Part shown: piece after piece, positions 42,346-50,945 of the stretch
Layout: the number at the start of each line of letters is the position of its first letter
Position numbering within the stretch: position 1 is the first letter of the stretch
NCBI RefSeq assembly: GCF_027980145.1
Contig: NZ_JAMZNK010000034.1
Span: forward strand, 1 to 62,058
DNA length: 62,058 bases
Reading direction: 5' to 3'
From: Flavobacterium azizsancarii
GTDB taxonomy: Bacteria > Bacteroidota > Bacteroidia > Flavobacteriales > Flavobacteriaceae
Notes under the pieces: generated by a model
Told to the model about the DNA's origin: nothing
The model's database searches: none
Seen by the model: the letters and a program-made list of their open reading frames with translations, nothing else
Program-made: the position numbers and the translations under genes

Positions 42346-43689
42346 ATGTCACAAAGTATTGCCGCTTTTATGGATTCGGTTAGCGAAAAAAACCCGAATG
42401 AATCAGAGTTTTTACAAGCAGTTTTAGAAGTTGCCGAAACGGTAATTCCTTTTATTGAAGAAAATAAAAAATATCAGAATAAAATGCTTTTAGAGCGTAT
42501 GGTTGAGCCTGAACGTGTTATCATGTTTAGAGTAAACTGGTTAAGCGATAAAGGCGAAATTCAGGTAAACAGAGGATATAGAATTCAAATGAACTCTGCC
42601 ATAGGACCTTATAAAGGCGGTTTGCGTTTTCATCCATCAGTTAATTTAAGCATTTTAAAGTTTTTAGCTTTCGAGCAAACTTTCAAAAATAGTTTAACAA
42701 CATTACCAATGGGTGGTGGAAAAGGTGGTTCTGATTTTGATCCAAAAGGAAAATCAGATAATGAAATCATGAAATTCTGTCAAAGTTTTATGACAGAGCT
42801 TTCAAGACATATTGGTGATAATACTGATGTTCCTGCAGGTGATATTGGAGTAGGTGGTCGTGAAATTGGTTATTTATTTGGTCAGTACAAAAGATTAAGA
42901 AATGAGTTTACCGGAGTTCTGACAGGAAAAGGAATTCAATACGGAGGATCGTTAATACGTCCAGAGGCTACAGGATACGGAACAGTTTATTTTGCTCAGA
43001 GCATGCTGGAGACAAAAGGAGATAGTTTTAAGGGGAAAACGGTTGTTGTTTCCGGTTCAGGAAATGTTTCGCAATATGCAGTAGAAAAAGCCAACGAATT
43101 AGGCGCAAAAGTAGTTACTCTTTCTGATTCTAATGGATATATCTATGATGCAGACGGAATTGATGCTGAGAAATTAGCTTTTGTAATGGAGCTTAAAAAT
43201 GAATTGAGAGGAAGAATCAGTGAGTATGTATCGAAATATCCTAATGCAAAATATGTAGAAGGAAAACGTCCTTGGGAAGTAAAATGTGATGTTGCTTTGC
43301 CTTGCGCTACTCAAAATGAATTAGATGGTGATGAAGCTAAAACTTTAGTTGCTAACGGATGTATTGCTGTTGCAGAAGGAGCTAATATGCCATCTACGCC
43401 AGAAGCAGTTACCGCTTTTGTAAATGCTAAAATTTTATTTGCTCCAGGAAAAGCTTCTAATGCCGGAGGTGTTGCAACTTCAGGACTTGAAATGTCACAG
43501 AATTCTTTGCGTTTAAGCTGGAGTTCTGAAAAAGTTGATCAAAGATTAAAAGAAATCATGTTAGCAATTCATGCTTCATGTGTAAAATACGGTTCAGATA
43601 AATCAGGATATATTGACTACGTAAAAGGAGCTAATATTGCAGGATTTGTTAAAGTTGCAGATGCTATGCTTGCTCAGGGCGTAGTATAA
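42346..43689 (+). CDS. gdhA: NADP-type glutamate dehydrogenase
   Basis: This enzyme makes glutamate from 2-oxoglutarate and ammonia. The 447-residue protein has the glutamate-binding segment LPMGGGKGGSDFDP (residues 122-135, catalytic Lys) and FMTELSRHIGDNTDVPAGDI (residues 147-166). It also has the Rossmann segment VVVSGSGNVSQYAVEKA and a C-terminal ANAGGVATSG-like region (reads SNAGGVATSGLEMSQNS). Length fits the 450-residue hexameric NADP class. It is monocistronic, with a promoter carrying a palindrome and a strong terminator. Confidence 0.95.
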   Translation: MSQSIAAFMDSVSEKNPNESEFLQAVLEVAETVIPFIEENKKYQNKMLLERMVEPERVIMFRVNWLSDKGEIQVNRGYRIQMNSAIGPYKGGLRFHPSVNLSILKFLAFEQTFKNSLTTLPMGGGKGGSDFDPKGKSDNEIMKFCQSFMTELSRHIGDNTDVPAGDIGVGGREIGYLFGQYKRLRNEFTGVLTGKGIQYGGSLIRPEATGYGTVYFAQSMLETKGDSFKGKTVVVSGSGNVSQYAVEKANELGAKVVTLSDSNGYIYDADGIDAEKLAFVMELKNELRGRISEYVSKYPNAKYVEGKRPWEVKCDVALPCATQNELDGDEAKTLVANGCIAVAEGANMPSTPEAVTAFVNAKILFAPGKASNAGGVATSGLEMSQNSLRLSWSSEKVDQRLKEIMLAIHASCVKYGSDKSGYIDYVKGANIAGFVKVADAMLAQGVV

Positions 43690-43707
43690 ATTTTAACCGA
43701 AGATTTT

Positions 43708-43754
43708 AAGATGCCTTCATTTATCTTTTTAAAAGATGTGTGAAGGCATCTTTG
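43708..43754 (+). terminator. Terminator after gdhA
   Basis: AAGATGCCTTCA (43708-43719) and TGAAGGCATCTT (43741-43752) are perfect inverted arms, followed by TTGTTTTT. An inner ATCTTTT/AAAAGAT pair extends the stem. Confidence 0.8.
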
Positions 43755-43922
43755 TTTTTAAAAGCACAGATTTTACGAATTTGCCCAAAATTTAATTATG
43801 TTAATCGGGTTGGTGGAATTAATTTCAGCAACTAATTAATGACAATTAGTGAAAATCGTGTTTATTTTGTCCTTATGTTCAAAGGTTAAAGTAACTTCGT
43901 GAATAATATTTAAAATCTTATT

Positions 43923-44636
43923 TTGTTAGTAAAAACCAAAGCAATAGTAATCTCGTCATTAAAATTTCAGGAGAAAAGTTTGATTGTAAAATGTTTTACG
44001 CTTTCAAACGGCTTGAAAACGTATTTTGTACGTGATGCTTTTTCGAGTCGGAAAGCCAGTCAGAAAATTGCTTATTTTCAGCCATTATCAATTCTCGAAA
44101 TCGAAGCCGTGCATAAAAATAAGGGCACGTTAGAAAATTTCAAAGAAATAAAAACAGCAGTCCCTTTTCAGAGCATTCATACTGATATTGTAAAAAGCAC
44201 AATGGTGATGTTTTTATCAGAAATGCTGCATTACTCCATTCAGGAAGAAGAAAAAAATGAGTCACTTTTTGTTTTTTTAGAAACAGCTTTAACCTGGTTG
44301 GATCATCATGATGAAATTTCTAATTTTCATTTGATTTTACTTTTAGAAATAACAAAATATTTGGGTTTTTATCCTGATACATCAGACATTGATTTGCCAT
44401 ATTTTGAAATGAACGATGGTGTTTTTACGCACTTTCATGGTTTGAGTGCGCTTACGGAACACGAAACAAATTTGTTTAAAAAACTAATAGATTTGAAATT
44501 TGATAACGCCCAAAAAGTCTTTCATGTCATCGAGAGACAGATTTTATTAAAAATTCTGATTGATTATTACAGTTTTCATTTAGATGGCTTTAAAAGGCCA
44601 AAATCCCTTGATGTTTTGAAAGAAATATTTTCTTAA
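43923..44636 (+). CDS. recO: DNA repair protein RecO
   Basis: RecO helps load RecA onto SSB-coated DNA in gap repair. The 237-residue product begins at a TTG codon (43923; MLVKTKAIVISSLKFQEKSL). The N-terminal OB-fold contains SLIVKCFTLSNGLKTYFVRD and the helical rest has the RecO C-domain pattern (LLEITKYLGFYPD). The zinc-finger cysteines of some RecO proteins are absent, as often in Bacteroidota. It is followed by a long imperfect inverted repeat. Confidence 0.9.
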   Translation: MLVKTKAIVISSLKFQEKSLIVKCFTLSNGLKTYFVRDAFSSRKASQKIAYFQPLSILEIEAVHKNKGTLENFKEIKTAVPFQSIHTDIVKSTMVMFLSEMLHYSIQEEEKNESLFVFLETALTWLDHHDEISNFHLILLLEITKYLGFYPDTSDIDLPYFEMNDGVFTHFHGLSALTEHETNLFKKLIDLKFDNAQKVFHVIERQILLKILIDYYSFHLDGFKRPKSLDVLKEIFS

Positions 44637-44692
44637 TAACTCATGCTTTAGTGAGATTTAAAAAGACTTTTTTTATATAAAAAATAATATTT

Positions 44693-44759
44693 AGAATTGA
44701 TTGGTTTCTGGATTATTAACTCGGTTTTTTGAGATTAGTACCGGAAACTAATCAATTCT
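44693..44759. repeat. Long inverted repeat upstream of ileS
   Basis: AGAATTGATTGGTTTC (44693-44708) and GAAACTAATCAATTCT (44744-44759) are near-perfect inverted arms with a 35-base spacer containing ACTCGG. It may terminate recO transcription or fold in the ileS leader; no T-box core sequence is seen. Confidence 0.5.
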
Positions 44760-44835
44760 TATGTTTTTGTACCAATTATCTCAACAAAAGTTTGTGAAAT
44801 TTCAAGAAATTGATGGTCAATAATCCAAAATTCCT

Positions 44836-44843
44836 TACTTTCG
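44836..44843 (+). promoter_or_regulatory. Possible ileS -7 box (TACTTTCG)
   Basis: TACTTTCG differs from TAnnTTTG by one base and lies 24 bases before the ileS ATG, the distance seen at other promoters of this window. Confidence 0.35.
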
Positions 44844-44867
44844 CACCTCGTTTAAGAAAAGGATAAA

Positions 44868-47800
44868 ATGAGCACAAAATTTACTGAATACAAAGGACTT
44901 GACTTGCCAGCGGTAGCGTCAGAAGTACTTGATTTTTGGAAGGAAGAAAATATATTTGAAAAGAGTGTAACTACTCGCGAAGGTGCAGAGCCTTTCGTAT
45001 TTTTTGAAGGTCCGCCTTCAGCAAACGGATTACCGGGAATTCACCACGTGATGGCACGTGCGATTAAAGATATTTTTTGCAGATATAAAACTCAAAAAGG
45101 TTTTCAGGTAAAAAGAAAAGCCGGTTGGGATACTCACGGATTGCCAGTAGAATTAGGTACCGAGAAAGAACTTGGAATTACAAAAGAGGATATTGGTAAA
45201 ACAATTTCTGTCGAAGAATATAACGAAGCGTGTAAAAAAACCGTAATGCGTTATACTGACGTGTGGAATGACCTGACCGAAAAAATGGGATATTGGGTAG
45301 ATATGGAAGATCCATATGTTACCTACAAACCTAAATATATGGAGTCTGTTTGGTGGCTTTTGAAACAAATCTATGATAAAGGTTTGTTGTACAAAGGATA
45401 CACAATTCAGCCATATTCTCCTAAAGCAGGAACAGGATTGTCTTCTCATGAAGTAAATCAGCCTGGAGCATATCGTGATGTTACAGATACTACAATTGTA
45501 GCACAGTTTAAAACATTGCCGGAAACATTGCCTTCATTTTTACAAGGTTTTGGAGATATTCACATCTTGGCCTGGACGACAACTCCATGGACATTGCCGT
45601 CGAATACTGCATTGACAGTTGGTCCAAGAATTGACTACGTTTTAGTAAAAACATTCAATCAATACACTTTCGAACCAATCAATGTTGTTTTAGCTAAAAA
45701 TTTAGTTGGTAAACAATTTGGGAAAGGATTTTTTGCAAGTGAAGACGATGCTGACTTTATTAATGTAAAAGAAGGTGATAAAAAACTTCCGTACAAAATT
45801 CTGGCAGAAGGAAAAGGTTTAGATCTAGTCGAGATTCGTTACGAACAATTATTGCCATATGTATTGCCTTATCAAAATGCTGAAAATGCATTTAGAGTAA
45901 TCGCCGGAGATTTTGTAACTACAGAAGACGGAACCGGAATTGTTCATACTGCTCCAACTTTTGGTGCTGATGATGCTAAAGTAGCAAAAGAAGCAAAGCC
46001 GGAAATTCCGCCAATGTTAGTTTTAGACGAAACCGGAACGGCAGTTCCTTTGGTCGATTTACAAGGAAAATTCACTTCGCATTTAGGAGATCTTGCCGGT
46101 AAATACGTCAAGAACGAATATTATGATGCAGGACAAGCTCCGGAGCGTTCTGTAGATGTAGAAATTGCTATTCGATTAAAAGAAGAGAATAAAGCCTTTA
46201 AGGTTGAGAAATACGTACACAGTTATCCACACAGCTGGAGAACTGACGAGCCGTTATTATATTATCCGCTAGACTCCTGGTTCATAAAAGTAACCGATGT
46301 AAAAGATAGAATGTTCGACCTGAACGAAACTATCAATTGGAAGCCTAAGTCTACTGGTGAAGGACGTTTTGGGAATTGGTTGAAAAATGCCAACGACTGG
46401 AACTTATCTCGTTCTAGATATTGGGGCATTCCGTTGCCAATTTGGAGAACAGAAGATAAAAAAGAAGAAGTTCTTATTGGTTCTGTTGAAGAATTGTACA
46501 ATGCGATTGAAAAATCTATTGAAGCAGGTTTTCAAAAAGAAAATCCGTTTAAAGGTTTCGAGATCGGAAATATGTCTGAATCTAATTATGATTTAGTGGA
46601 TCTGCATAAAAATGTAGTCGATCAAATTACTTTAGTTTCGGCTTCCGGCCAGCCAATGAAACGCGAAAGCGATTTAATTGATGTTTGGTTCGATTCTGGA
46701 GCAATGCCTTATGCACAATGGCATTATCCTTTCGAGAATAAAGACAAAATTGACGAGAATAAAGATTTTCCTGCTGATTTTATTGCAGAAGGTGTAGATC
46801 AGACTCGTGGCTGGTTTTATACATTGCACGCAATCGGAACATTGGTTTTTGATAAAGTAGCGTATAAAAATGTAGTTTCGAATGGTTTGGTTTTAGATAA
46901 AGACGGAATTAAGATGTCTAAGAGTAAAGGGAATACAATTGATCCTTTTAAAACCATTGCAGAATACGGTCCTGATGCCACACGTTGGTACATGATTATG
47001 AATGCAAATCCTTGGGATAACTTAAAATTTGATCTTGAAGGAATTGCTGAGGTACGTCGTAAATTCTTCGGAACATTATACAACACCTATTCATTCTTTT
47101 CGTTATATGCCAATATCGATGGATTTAAATACGCTGAAGCGGAAATACCGTTAAACGAAAGACCTGAAATCGATCAATGGATTATATCTGAATTGCATAC
47201 ATTAATAAAATTTGTTGATGAATGTTATGCGGATTATGAGCCTACCAAAGCAGCAAGAGCAATTTCTGACTTTGTTCAGGAAAACCTGAGTAACTGGTAT
47301 GTTCGTTTATGTCGTCGTCGTTTCTGGAAAGGAGAATATGCCCACGATAAAATTGCAGCTTATCAAACGCTTTATACTTGTCTGTTAACGATCAGTAAAT
47401 TAAGCGCTCCGATCGCTCCTTTTTTCATGGATAAATTATACCGTGATTTAACGACTTCTACAGGAACCGAGCAATATAGCAGTGTTCACTTGGCTCAGTT
47501 CCCAAAATTTGTCGAAAACTTTGTTAATAAAACGTTAGAAAGCAAAATGCAGAAGGCGCAAACCATCTCATCTCTTGTTTTATCGCTTCGTAAAAAGGAA
47601 ATGATTAAGGTGCGTCAACCTTTGCAAAAGGTAATGATTCCGGTACTTGATGAAAATCAAAGAGCCGAAATTCAGGCAATTTCTGAGCTTATAAAAGCGG
47701 AGGTAAACGTTAAGGAAATCATACTTTTAGAGGATGATTCAGATATACTGGTAAAACAAATTAAGCCTAATTTTAAAGCGTTAGGTCCTCGTTTTGGTAA

Positions 47801-48269
47801 AGATATGGGGTTGATTTCCAAAGAGATACAATCTTTTTCTGCAGATCAGATTAATCAATTAGACAAGCAAGGCACGTTAGACATTGTTATTGCTGGAAAT
47901 AGTGTAACTTTATCATTAGAAGATGTCGAAATAACATCTCAGGATATCGAAGGCTGGTTGGTTGCAAATTCAAACGGAATAACAGTTGCGCTTGATATCA
48001 CAATCTCTGGAGAATTGAAAAACGAAGGAATCGCAAGAGAGTTGGTAAACAGAATTCAAAATATCCGTAAAGATTCTGGATTTGAGGTTACTGATAAAAT
48101 TAAAGTTCAAATAAAAAGAAGCGGTATTTTAGAAGAAGCAATTCTGAAAAATATAGACTATATAAAGTCTGAGACATTAACAGATGAATTGGTTTTTGTG
48201 GATGCATTAGAAAACGGCACAGAAATTGAATTCGATGATATAAAAACAATGATATTAATTTCAAAATAA
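44868..48269 (+). CDS. ileS: Isoleucyl-tRNA synthetase (long, eukaryote-like type)
   Basis: The 1133-residue enzyme charges tRNA-Ile. It has the class I catalytic motif in FEGPPSANGLPGIHHVMARA (residues 47-66; the HIGH motif appears as GIHH, as in other Bacteroidota). Its editing domain includes AWTTTPWTLPSNTALT (about residues 230-245), and the KMSKS loop is GIKMSKSKGNTIDP (about residues 684-697). No C-terminal zinc finger is seen. This longer type is related to eukaryotic and mupirocin-tolerant enzymes. A dksA-like gene follows after 10 bases. Confidence 0.96.
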   Translation: MSTKFTEYKGLDLPAVASEVLDFWKEENIFEKSVTTREGAEPFVFFEGPPSANGLPGIHHVMARAIKDIFCRYKTQKGFQVKRKAGWDTHGLPVELGTEKELGITKEDIGKTISVEEYNEACKKTVMRYTDVWNDLTEKMGYWVDMEDPYVTYKPKYMESVWWLLKQIYDKGLLYKGYTIQPYSPKAGTGLSSHEVNQPGAYRDVTDTTIVAQFKTLPETLPSFLQGFGDIHILAWTTTPWTLPSNTALTVGPRIDYVLVKTFNQYTFEPINVVLAKNLVGKQFGKGFFASEDDADFINVKEGDKKLPYKILAEGKGLDLVEIRYEQLLPYVLPYQNAENAFRVIAGDFVTTEDGTGIVHTAPTFGADDAKVAKEAKPEIPPMLVLDETGTAVPLVDLQGKFTSHLGDLAGKYVKNEYYDAGQAPERSVDVEIAIRLKEENKAFKVEKYVHSYPHSWRTDEPLLYYPLDSWFIKVTDVKDRMFDLNETINWKPKSTGEGRFGNWLKNANDWNLSRSRYWGIPLPIWRTEDKKEEVLIGSVEELYNAIEKSIEAGFQKENPFKGFEIGNMSESNYDLVDLHKNVVDQITLVSASGQPMKRESDLIDVWFDSGAMPYAQWHYPFENKDKIDENKDFPADFIAEGVDQTRGWFYTLHAIGTLVFDKVAYKNVVSNGLVLDKDGIKMSKSKGNTIDPFKTIAEYGPDATRWYMIMNANPWDNLKFDLEGIAEVRRKFFGTLYNTYSFFSLYANIDGFKYAEAEIPLNERPEIDQWIISELHTLIKFVDECYADYEPTKAARAISDFVQENLSNWYVRLCRRRFWKGEYAHDKIAAYQTLYTCLLTISKLSAPIAPFFMDKLYRDLTTSTGTEQYSSVHLAQFPKFVENFVNKTLESKMQKAQTISSLVLSLRKKEMIKVRQPLQKVMIPVLDENQRAEIQAISELIKAEVNVKEIILLEDDSDILVKQIKPNFKALGPRFGKDMGLISKEIQSFSADQINQLDKQGTLDIVIAGNSVTLSLEDVEITSQDIEGWLVANSNGITVALDITISGELKNEGIARELVNRIQNIRKDSGFEVTDKIKVQIKRSGILEEAILKNIDYIKSETLTDELVFVDALENGTEIEFDDIKTMILISK

Positions 48270-48279
48270 TATAAATACC

Positions 48280-48660
48280 ATGACAGATGAAATTACAAGA
48301 TACTCTGATGCTGATTTAGCTGAGTTCAAAGAAATAATTCAAAATAAAATACAAAAAGCACAAGCCGATCTGGATTTAATAAAAAGTGCTTATATGAATG
48401 ATTTGAATAACGGAACAGATGATACTTCTCCAACTTTTAAAGCATTTGAAGAAGGAAGCGAAACAATGTCAAAAGAAGCAAACTCACAGTTGGCTATCAG
48501 ACAGGAAAAGTTTATACGCGATCTGAAAAATGCATTATTCCGTGTTGAAAATAAAACATACGGTATTTGTAAAGTAACAGGAAAGTTAATTGGCAAAGAA
48601 AGGCTAAAAATCGTTCCTCATGCTACAATGAGTATCGAAGCGAAAAACTTGCAACGATAA
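48280..48660 (+). CDS. DksA/TraR-like protein with a degenerate zinc finger
   Basis: The 126-residue protein has the helical coiled-coil region (residues 10-92) and the C-terminal TYGICKVTGKLIGKERLKIV (residues 93-112) of the DksA/TraR family. Only one of the four zinc cysteines (GICKVTG) is present; the others are Thr, Thr/Ala and Ser-type residues. A role with RNA polymerase is likely from the family but zinc binding is not. It is coupled to ileS and followed by a terminator; lspA lies 1.5 kb further, with an inserted block in between. Confidence 0.85.
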   Translation: MTDEITRYSDADLAEFKEIIQNKIQKAQADLDLIKSAYMNDLNNGTDDTSPTFKAFEEGSETMSKEANSQLAIRQEKFIRDLKNALFRVENKTYGICKVTGKLIGKERLKIVPHATMSIEAKNLQR

Positions 48661-48678
48661 TAAATACTTAATAAAATA

Positions 48679-48709
48679 AGCGCTCCTTTTAGGGGCGTTT
48701 TTTTTTTGT
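48679..48709 (+). terminator. Terminator after the dksA-like gene
   Basis: GCGCTCC and GGGGCGT form a GC-rich stem (with one G-T pair), followed by ten T residues. A closely similar terminator lies at 50139-50165. Confidence 0.75.
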
Positions 48710-48860
48710 TTTGTTTAATGTTTTACGAAAATGTGTTTATGGATAGCTGTAAGGCTTTTGAAAGAATTTAATTGCAATTTCTAAAAAGAAGTCGAAATTG
48801 TATCCGCTTTTTTTTGTAAGAAGTAAAAGCATTCGATTTGGGGCGAAGATTGTTTGTTTT

Positions 48861-48897
48861 AAATTAGAGCTATCCTGAATACAGATAGCTCTAATTT
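48861..48897 (-). terminator. Terminator after the first LC7-like gene pair
   Basis: AAATTAGAGCTATC and GATAGCTCTAATTT are perfect 14-base arms around a 9-base loop, 18 bases beyond the stop at 48915. Confidence 0.75.
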
Positions 48898-48914
48898 AAA
48901 ATAGAACTAAAAAA

Positions 48915-49295
48915 TTAAGCTAAGTTTTTCTCTAGCTCTAACTTGTGTTTTCTTAAGACAGCTCTTGTCATTCCTAAATTTGCCTTACTTGCATCTGCGG
49001 CAAGATAAATCATGAATTTTTTGTTTGGAGAAATGTCGATAATGTGAATTTGATTCGAAAGAGTAATCAGGATATCTTCAATGTCCTGGTTTAAGTTTAA
49101 GGCCTTTACCGCGTTTAGTTTTGCCTTTACAACCTCAAGGTTGTAAGCTGCTGCAAGTTCAGGATCAAAACCGGGGTCAACTGTTAAATTTCCAAAACTT
49201 AATCCTGATTCAATTTCGGTTACAGCCACTGCTATAAATCCATTTACGTTGGTTTTCATTTCGTTTAAAAACACATTTAAAAAGTCGTTACTCAT
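48915..49295 (-). CDS. Roadblock/LC7-like protein B, copy 1
   Basis: The 126-residue protein has no signal or membrane segment. Its pattern NGFIAVAVTEIESGLSF (residues 18-34), then FDPELAAAYNLEVVKAKLNA, ILITLSNQIHIIDI and IYLAADASKANLGMTRAVL, fits the alternating helix/strand order of roadblock/LC7 domains. It shares about 60% identical residues by eye with the gene at 61534-61908. It is 35 bases downstream of LC7-like protein A in the same direction. The function is unknown; roadblock proteins usually form dimers and regulate Ras-like GTPases such as MglA. Confidence 0.7.
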   Translation of the reverse strand: MSNDFLNVFLNEMKTNVNGFIAVAVTEIESGLSFGNLTVDPGFDPELAAAYNLEVVKAKLNAVKALNLNQDIEDILITLSNQIHIIDISPNKKFMIYLAADASKANLGMTRAVLRKHKLELEKNLA

Positions 49296-49330
49296 AATTT
49301 AGGTGGATTTGTTGGGTGAATAGATTTATG

Positions 49331-49687
49331 TTATTTTAATAGGGAATTCTTACTCAATTCTGTCGCAACTTCATCTGTTGACCGCATTAATAAACCCAGA
49401 TTGCTTCCGTCTTTTGAAAAAGCAATAATAAAATTAGTACCGCTTATTTTATTTCCAACGACAACCCCTTCAGATGTTTTAAAAAAAAGCTGTTTTAATA
49501 CACCTTTGTCTAAATCAATTAAGAATTTTTCGCTCATTGATAAAATTGCAGCGCTCATTGCAGCGACACTGTCTCCGTAATCTATATTTAAAGATGTGAT
49601 TAATTTTCCTTTTCCATTTAAGATTAATGCAGCAGAAGATTTGGTGTTAACCAGGAAGTCGTTTAGTGTGGATGTGATCTCATTCAT
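49331..49687 (-). CDS. Roadblock/LC7-like protein A, copy 1
   Basis: I start the gene at 49687 (MNEITSTLNDFLVNTKSSAA), because a TATATTTG promoter box overlaps the earlier possible ATG at 49789. The 118-residue protein reads as a roadblock/LC7 domain: ALILNGKGKLITSLNIDYGD (residues 20-39), then SVAAMSAAILSMSEKFLIDL and GVLKQLFFKTSEGVVVGNK (strand-helix-strand), ending SNLGLLMRSTDEVA. It matches the gene at 61195-61515 in VAAM, GxLKQ and GIVV/GVVV positions. The partner and role are unknown. Confidence 0.72.
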   Translation of the reverse strand: MNEITSTLNDFLVNTKSSAALILNGKGKLITSLNIDYGDSVAAMSAAILSMSEKFLIDLDKGVLKQLFFKTSEGVVVGNKISGTNFIIAFSKDGSNLGLLMRSTDEVATELSKNSLLK

Positions 49688-49786
49688 ATTTGTAGGATTT
49701 GGGGGAATTGTTAAAATTAATTCATTTCGATGTCTATTAGTGAAAAATGTTGCTTTTCGATCTAAACAAGTGTTAATTTTTACTAA

Positions 49787-49794
49787 CAAATATA
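49787..49794 (-). promoter_or_regulatory. Promoter -7 box (TATATTTG) of LC7-like pair 1
   Basis: The minus strand reads TATATTTG, an exact TAnnTTTG match, 99 bases before the chosen start. It overlaps the alternative start codon at 49789, which argues against that start. Confidence 0.55.
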
Positions 49795-49864
49795 AATTAA
49801 ATTATGTATTATTGTAATACCAAATCATTAATAATTTATTTATTTAACATAAAAAACTTACACA

Positions 49865-50080
49865 ATGGCTAAAGTATTGAAATTCAAAGACGTGAACTCT
49901 GATGTGGAGAGCAGATTGAAAGATTTTGAAAAAATCCGCATTAAATTTAAATCCGATGTAAAAAAGGCTGAAGCCAAGAAGGCAACAGCAGGAAAAGAGG
50001 GTAAAGGTTTGCTTAAGTCTATCTCTGATTTTTTTGCCGATAGTCCAAAGAAACCTGTCCAGTCAACGGTTAAAAAATAA
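49865..50080 (+). CDS. 71-residue basic protein divergent from LC7-like pair 1
   Basis: The protein begins MAKVLKFKDVNSDVESRL and is rich in Lys (about 17 Lys of 71). It has a helical Lys-Ala stretch (KSDVKKAEAKKATAGKEG), then LLKSISDFFADSP. There is no known domain by eye. Its pattern D-V-x-x-R-L-x-x-F-x-x-I-R-I and later G-L-L-K-x-I is shared with the 50-residue frame at 60764-60916. Both lie divergent from an LC7-like pair, suggesting a common system. It ends before a terminator resembling that of the dksA-like gene. Confidence 0.7.
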   Translation: MAKVLKFKDVNSDVESRLKDFEKIRIKFKSDVKKAEAKKATAGKEGKGLLKSISDFFADSPKKPVQSTVKK

Positions 50081-50138
50081 ACTTTTTGATAGTGATTAAA
50101 ATAAGCCGACGCATCTAAGTTTGTGTTGTGAAAGAATT

Positions 50139-50165
50139 AACGCTCCTTAGGGGGCGTTTTTTTTG
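50139..50165 (+). terminator. Terminator after the 71-residue protein
   Basis: AACGCTCC and GGGGGCGTT form a strong stem followed by eight T residues. It closely resembles the terminator at 48679-48709. Confidence 0.75.
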
Positions 50166-50175
50166 TTTAAATTGT

Positions 50176-50183
50176 TACTTTTG
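50176..50183 (+). promoter_or_regulatory. Promoter -7 box (TACTTTTG) for lspA
   Basis: TACTTTTG lies 19 bases before the lspA ATG and exactly fits TAnnTTTG. Confidence 0.55.
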
Positions 50184-50202
50184 CCCATCAAAATTTATTT
50201 AA

Positions 50203-50802
50203 ATGTCATTACGAAAAGCGTATTTCCTTATATTTTTAGTTTTAATTGTTGATCAGCTTTCAAAAATCTATGTAAAAACAAACTTTGCTTTAGGTGATGA
50301 GGTGGTAGTTTTTGATTGGTTCAGAATTCATTTTATCGAAAATGAAGGAATGGCCTGGGGTACAAAAATACCGGGGCAATATGGAAAATTGATCTTAACT
50401 ATTTTTAGAATTTTTGCTGTTTTCGGAATTGCCTATTGGTTGTCTGATTCGATCAAGAAGCGTCATTCGACTTATTTAGTCGTTGCAATTGCGCTTATTT
50501 TTGCAGGTGCGGCAGGAAATATAATCGATTCTGTTTTTTACGGGGTTATTTTTGATGACAGTAATGGTAATCTTGCAACACTTTTTTCTCCGGAACCTTA
50601 CGGAACCTGGTTTCATGGTTTAGTGGTAGATATGTTTTATTTTCCGATATGGAGAGGAACTTTGCCAAATTGGTTTCCTATTTGGGGTGGTGAAGATGTG
50701 TCATTCTTTAATGCTATTTTTAATGTTGCTGATATGGCCATTTCTACAGGAGTGGGAATTTTGTTAGTTTTTAATAAAAGAGTCTTTCCTAAAACAGCTT
50801 AG
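50203..50802 (+). CDS. lspA: Lipoprotein signal peptidase (signal peptidase II)
   Basis: This inner-membrane aspartic protease removes lipoprotein signal peptides. The 199-residue protein has four membrane segments (residues 5-22, 63-82, 95-113 and 173-192). The two catalytic Asp residues lie in GAAGNIIDSVFYGVIFDD and FNVADMAIS (residues about 105-122 and 175-183). Its C-terminal half is longer than E. coli LspA, with a loop GTWFHGLVVDMFYFPIW, as seen in many Bacteroidota. Many lipoproteins in this window would be substrates. Confidence 0.95.
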   Translation: MSLRKAYFLIFLVLIVDQLSKIYVKTNFALGDEVVVFDWFRIHFIENEGMAWGTKIPGQYGKLILTIFRIFAVFGIAYWLSDSIKKRHSTYLVVAIALIFAGAAGNIIDSVFYGVIFDDSNGNLATLFSPEPYGTWFHGLVVDMFYFPIWRGTLPNWFPIWGGEDVSFFNAIFNVADMAISTGVGILLVFNKRVFPKTA

Positions 50803-50830
50803 TTATTGTATAAAATTCAAAAGAATAATT

Positions 50831-50888
50831 AATTCCAAATTCCAATATTTGACGTATTCATTGCGGGCAGATATTGGAATTTGGAATT
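50831..50888. repeat. AATTCCAAATTCCAATAT palindrome after lspA
   Basis: AATTCCAAATTCCAATAT (50831-50848) and its reverse complement (50871-50888) are perfect 18-base arms around a 22-base spacer. It may end lspA transcription, and is related to the repeats at 25948-25991 and 30651-30737. Confidence 0.7.
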
Positions 50889-50896
50889 TTCTATTA

Positions 50897-50927
50897 TTGG
50901 GGTTTAATATTTATTGTGCTATTTTTG
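50897..50927 (+). promoter_or_regulatory. Promoter for the AddA-like gene (TTG, 20 bases, TATTTTTG)
   Basis: TTG (50897-50899) is followed after 20 bases by TATTTTTG (50920-50927), matching both promoter elements. It lies inside the longer open frame from 50874, so it supports translation starting at 50946. Confidence 0.6.
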
Positions 50928-50945
50928 CAGTATAAAACTAAAGTT

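Noticed and set aside
44637..44867. T-box riboswitch upstream of ileS
   Set aside because: There is a long inverted repeat but no recognisable T-box core; T-boxes are also not typical of Bacteroidota.
49688..49789. N-terminal extension of LC7-like protein A, copy 1
   Set aside because: An exact promoter box overlaps the upstream ATG and the extra residues do not resemble the second copy.
50874..50945. N-terminal extension of the AddA-like gene
   Set aside because: It encodes a hydrophobic stretch over repeat and promoter sequence, and family members start just before the Walker A motif.
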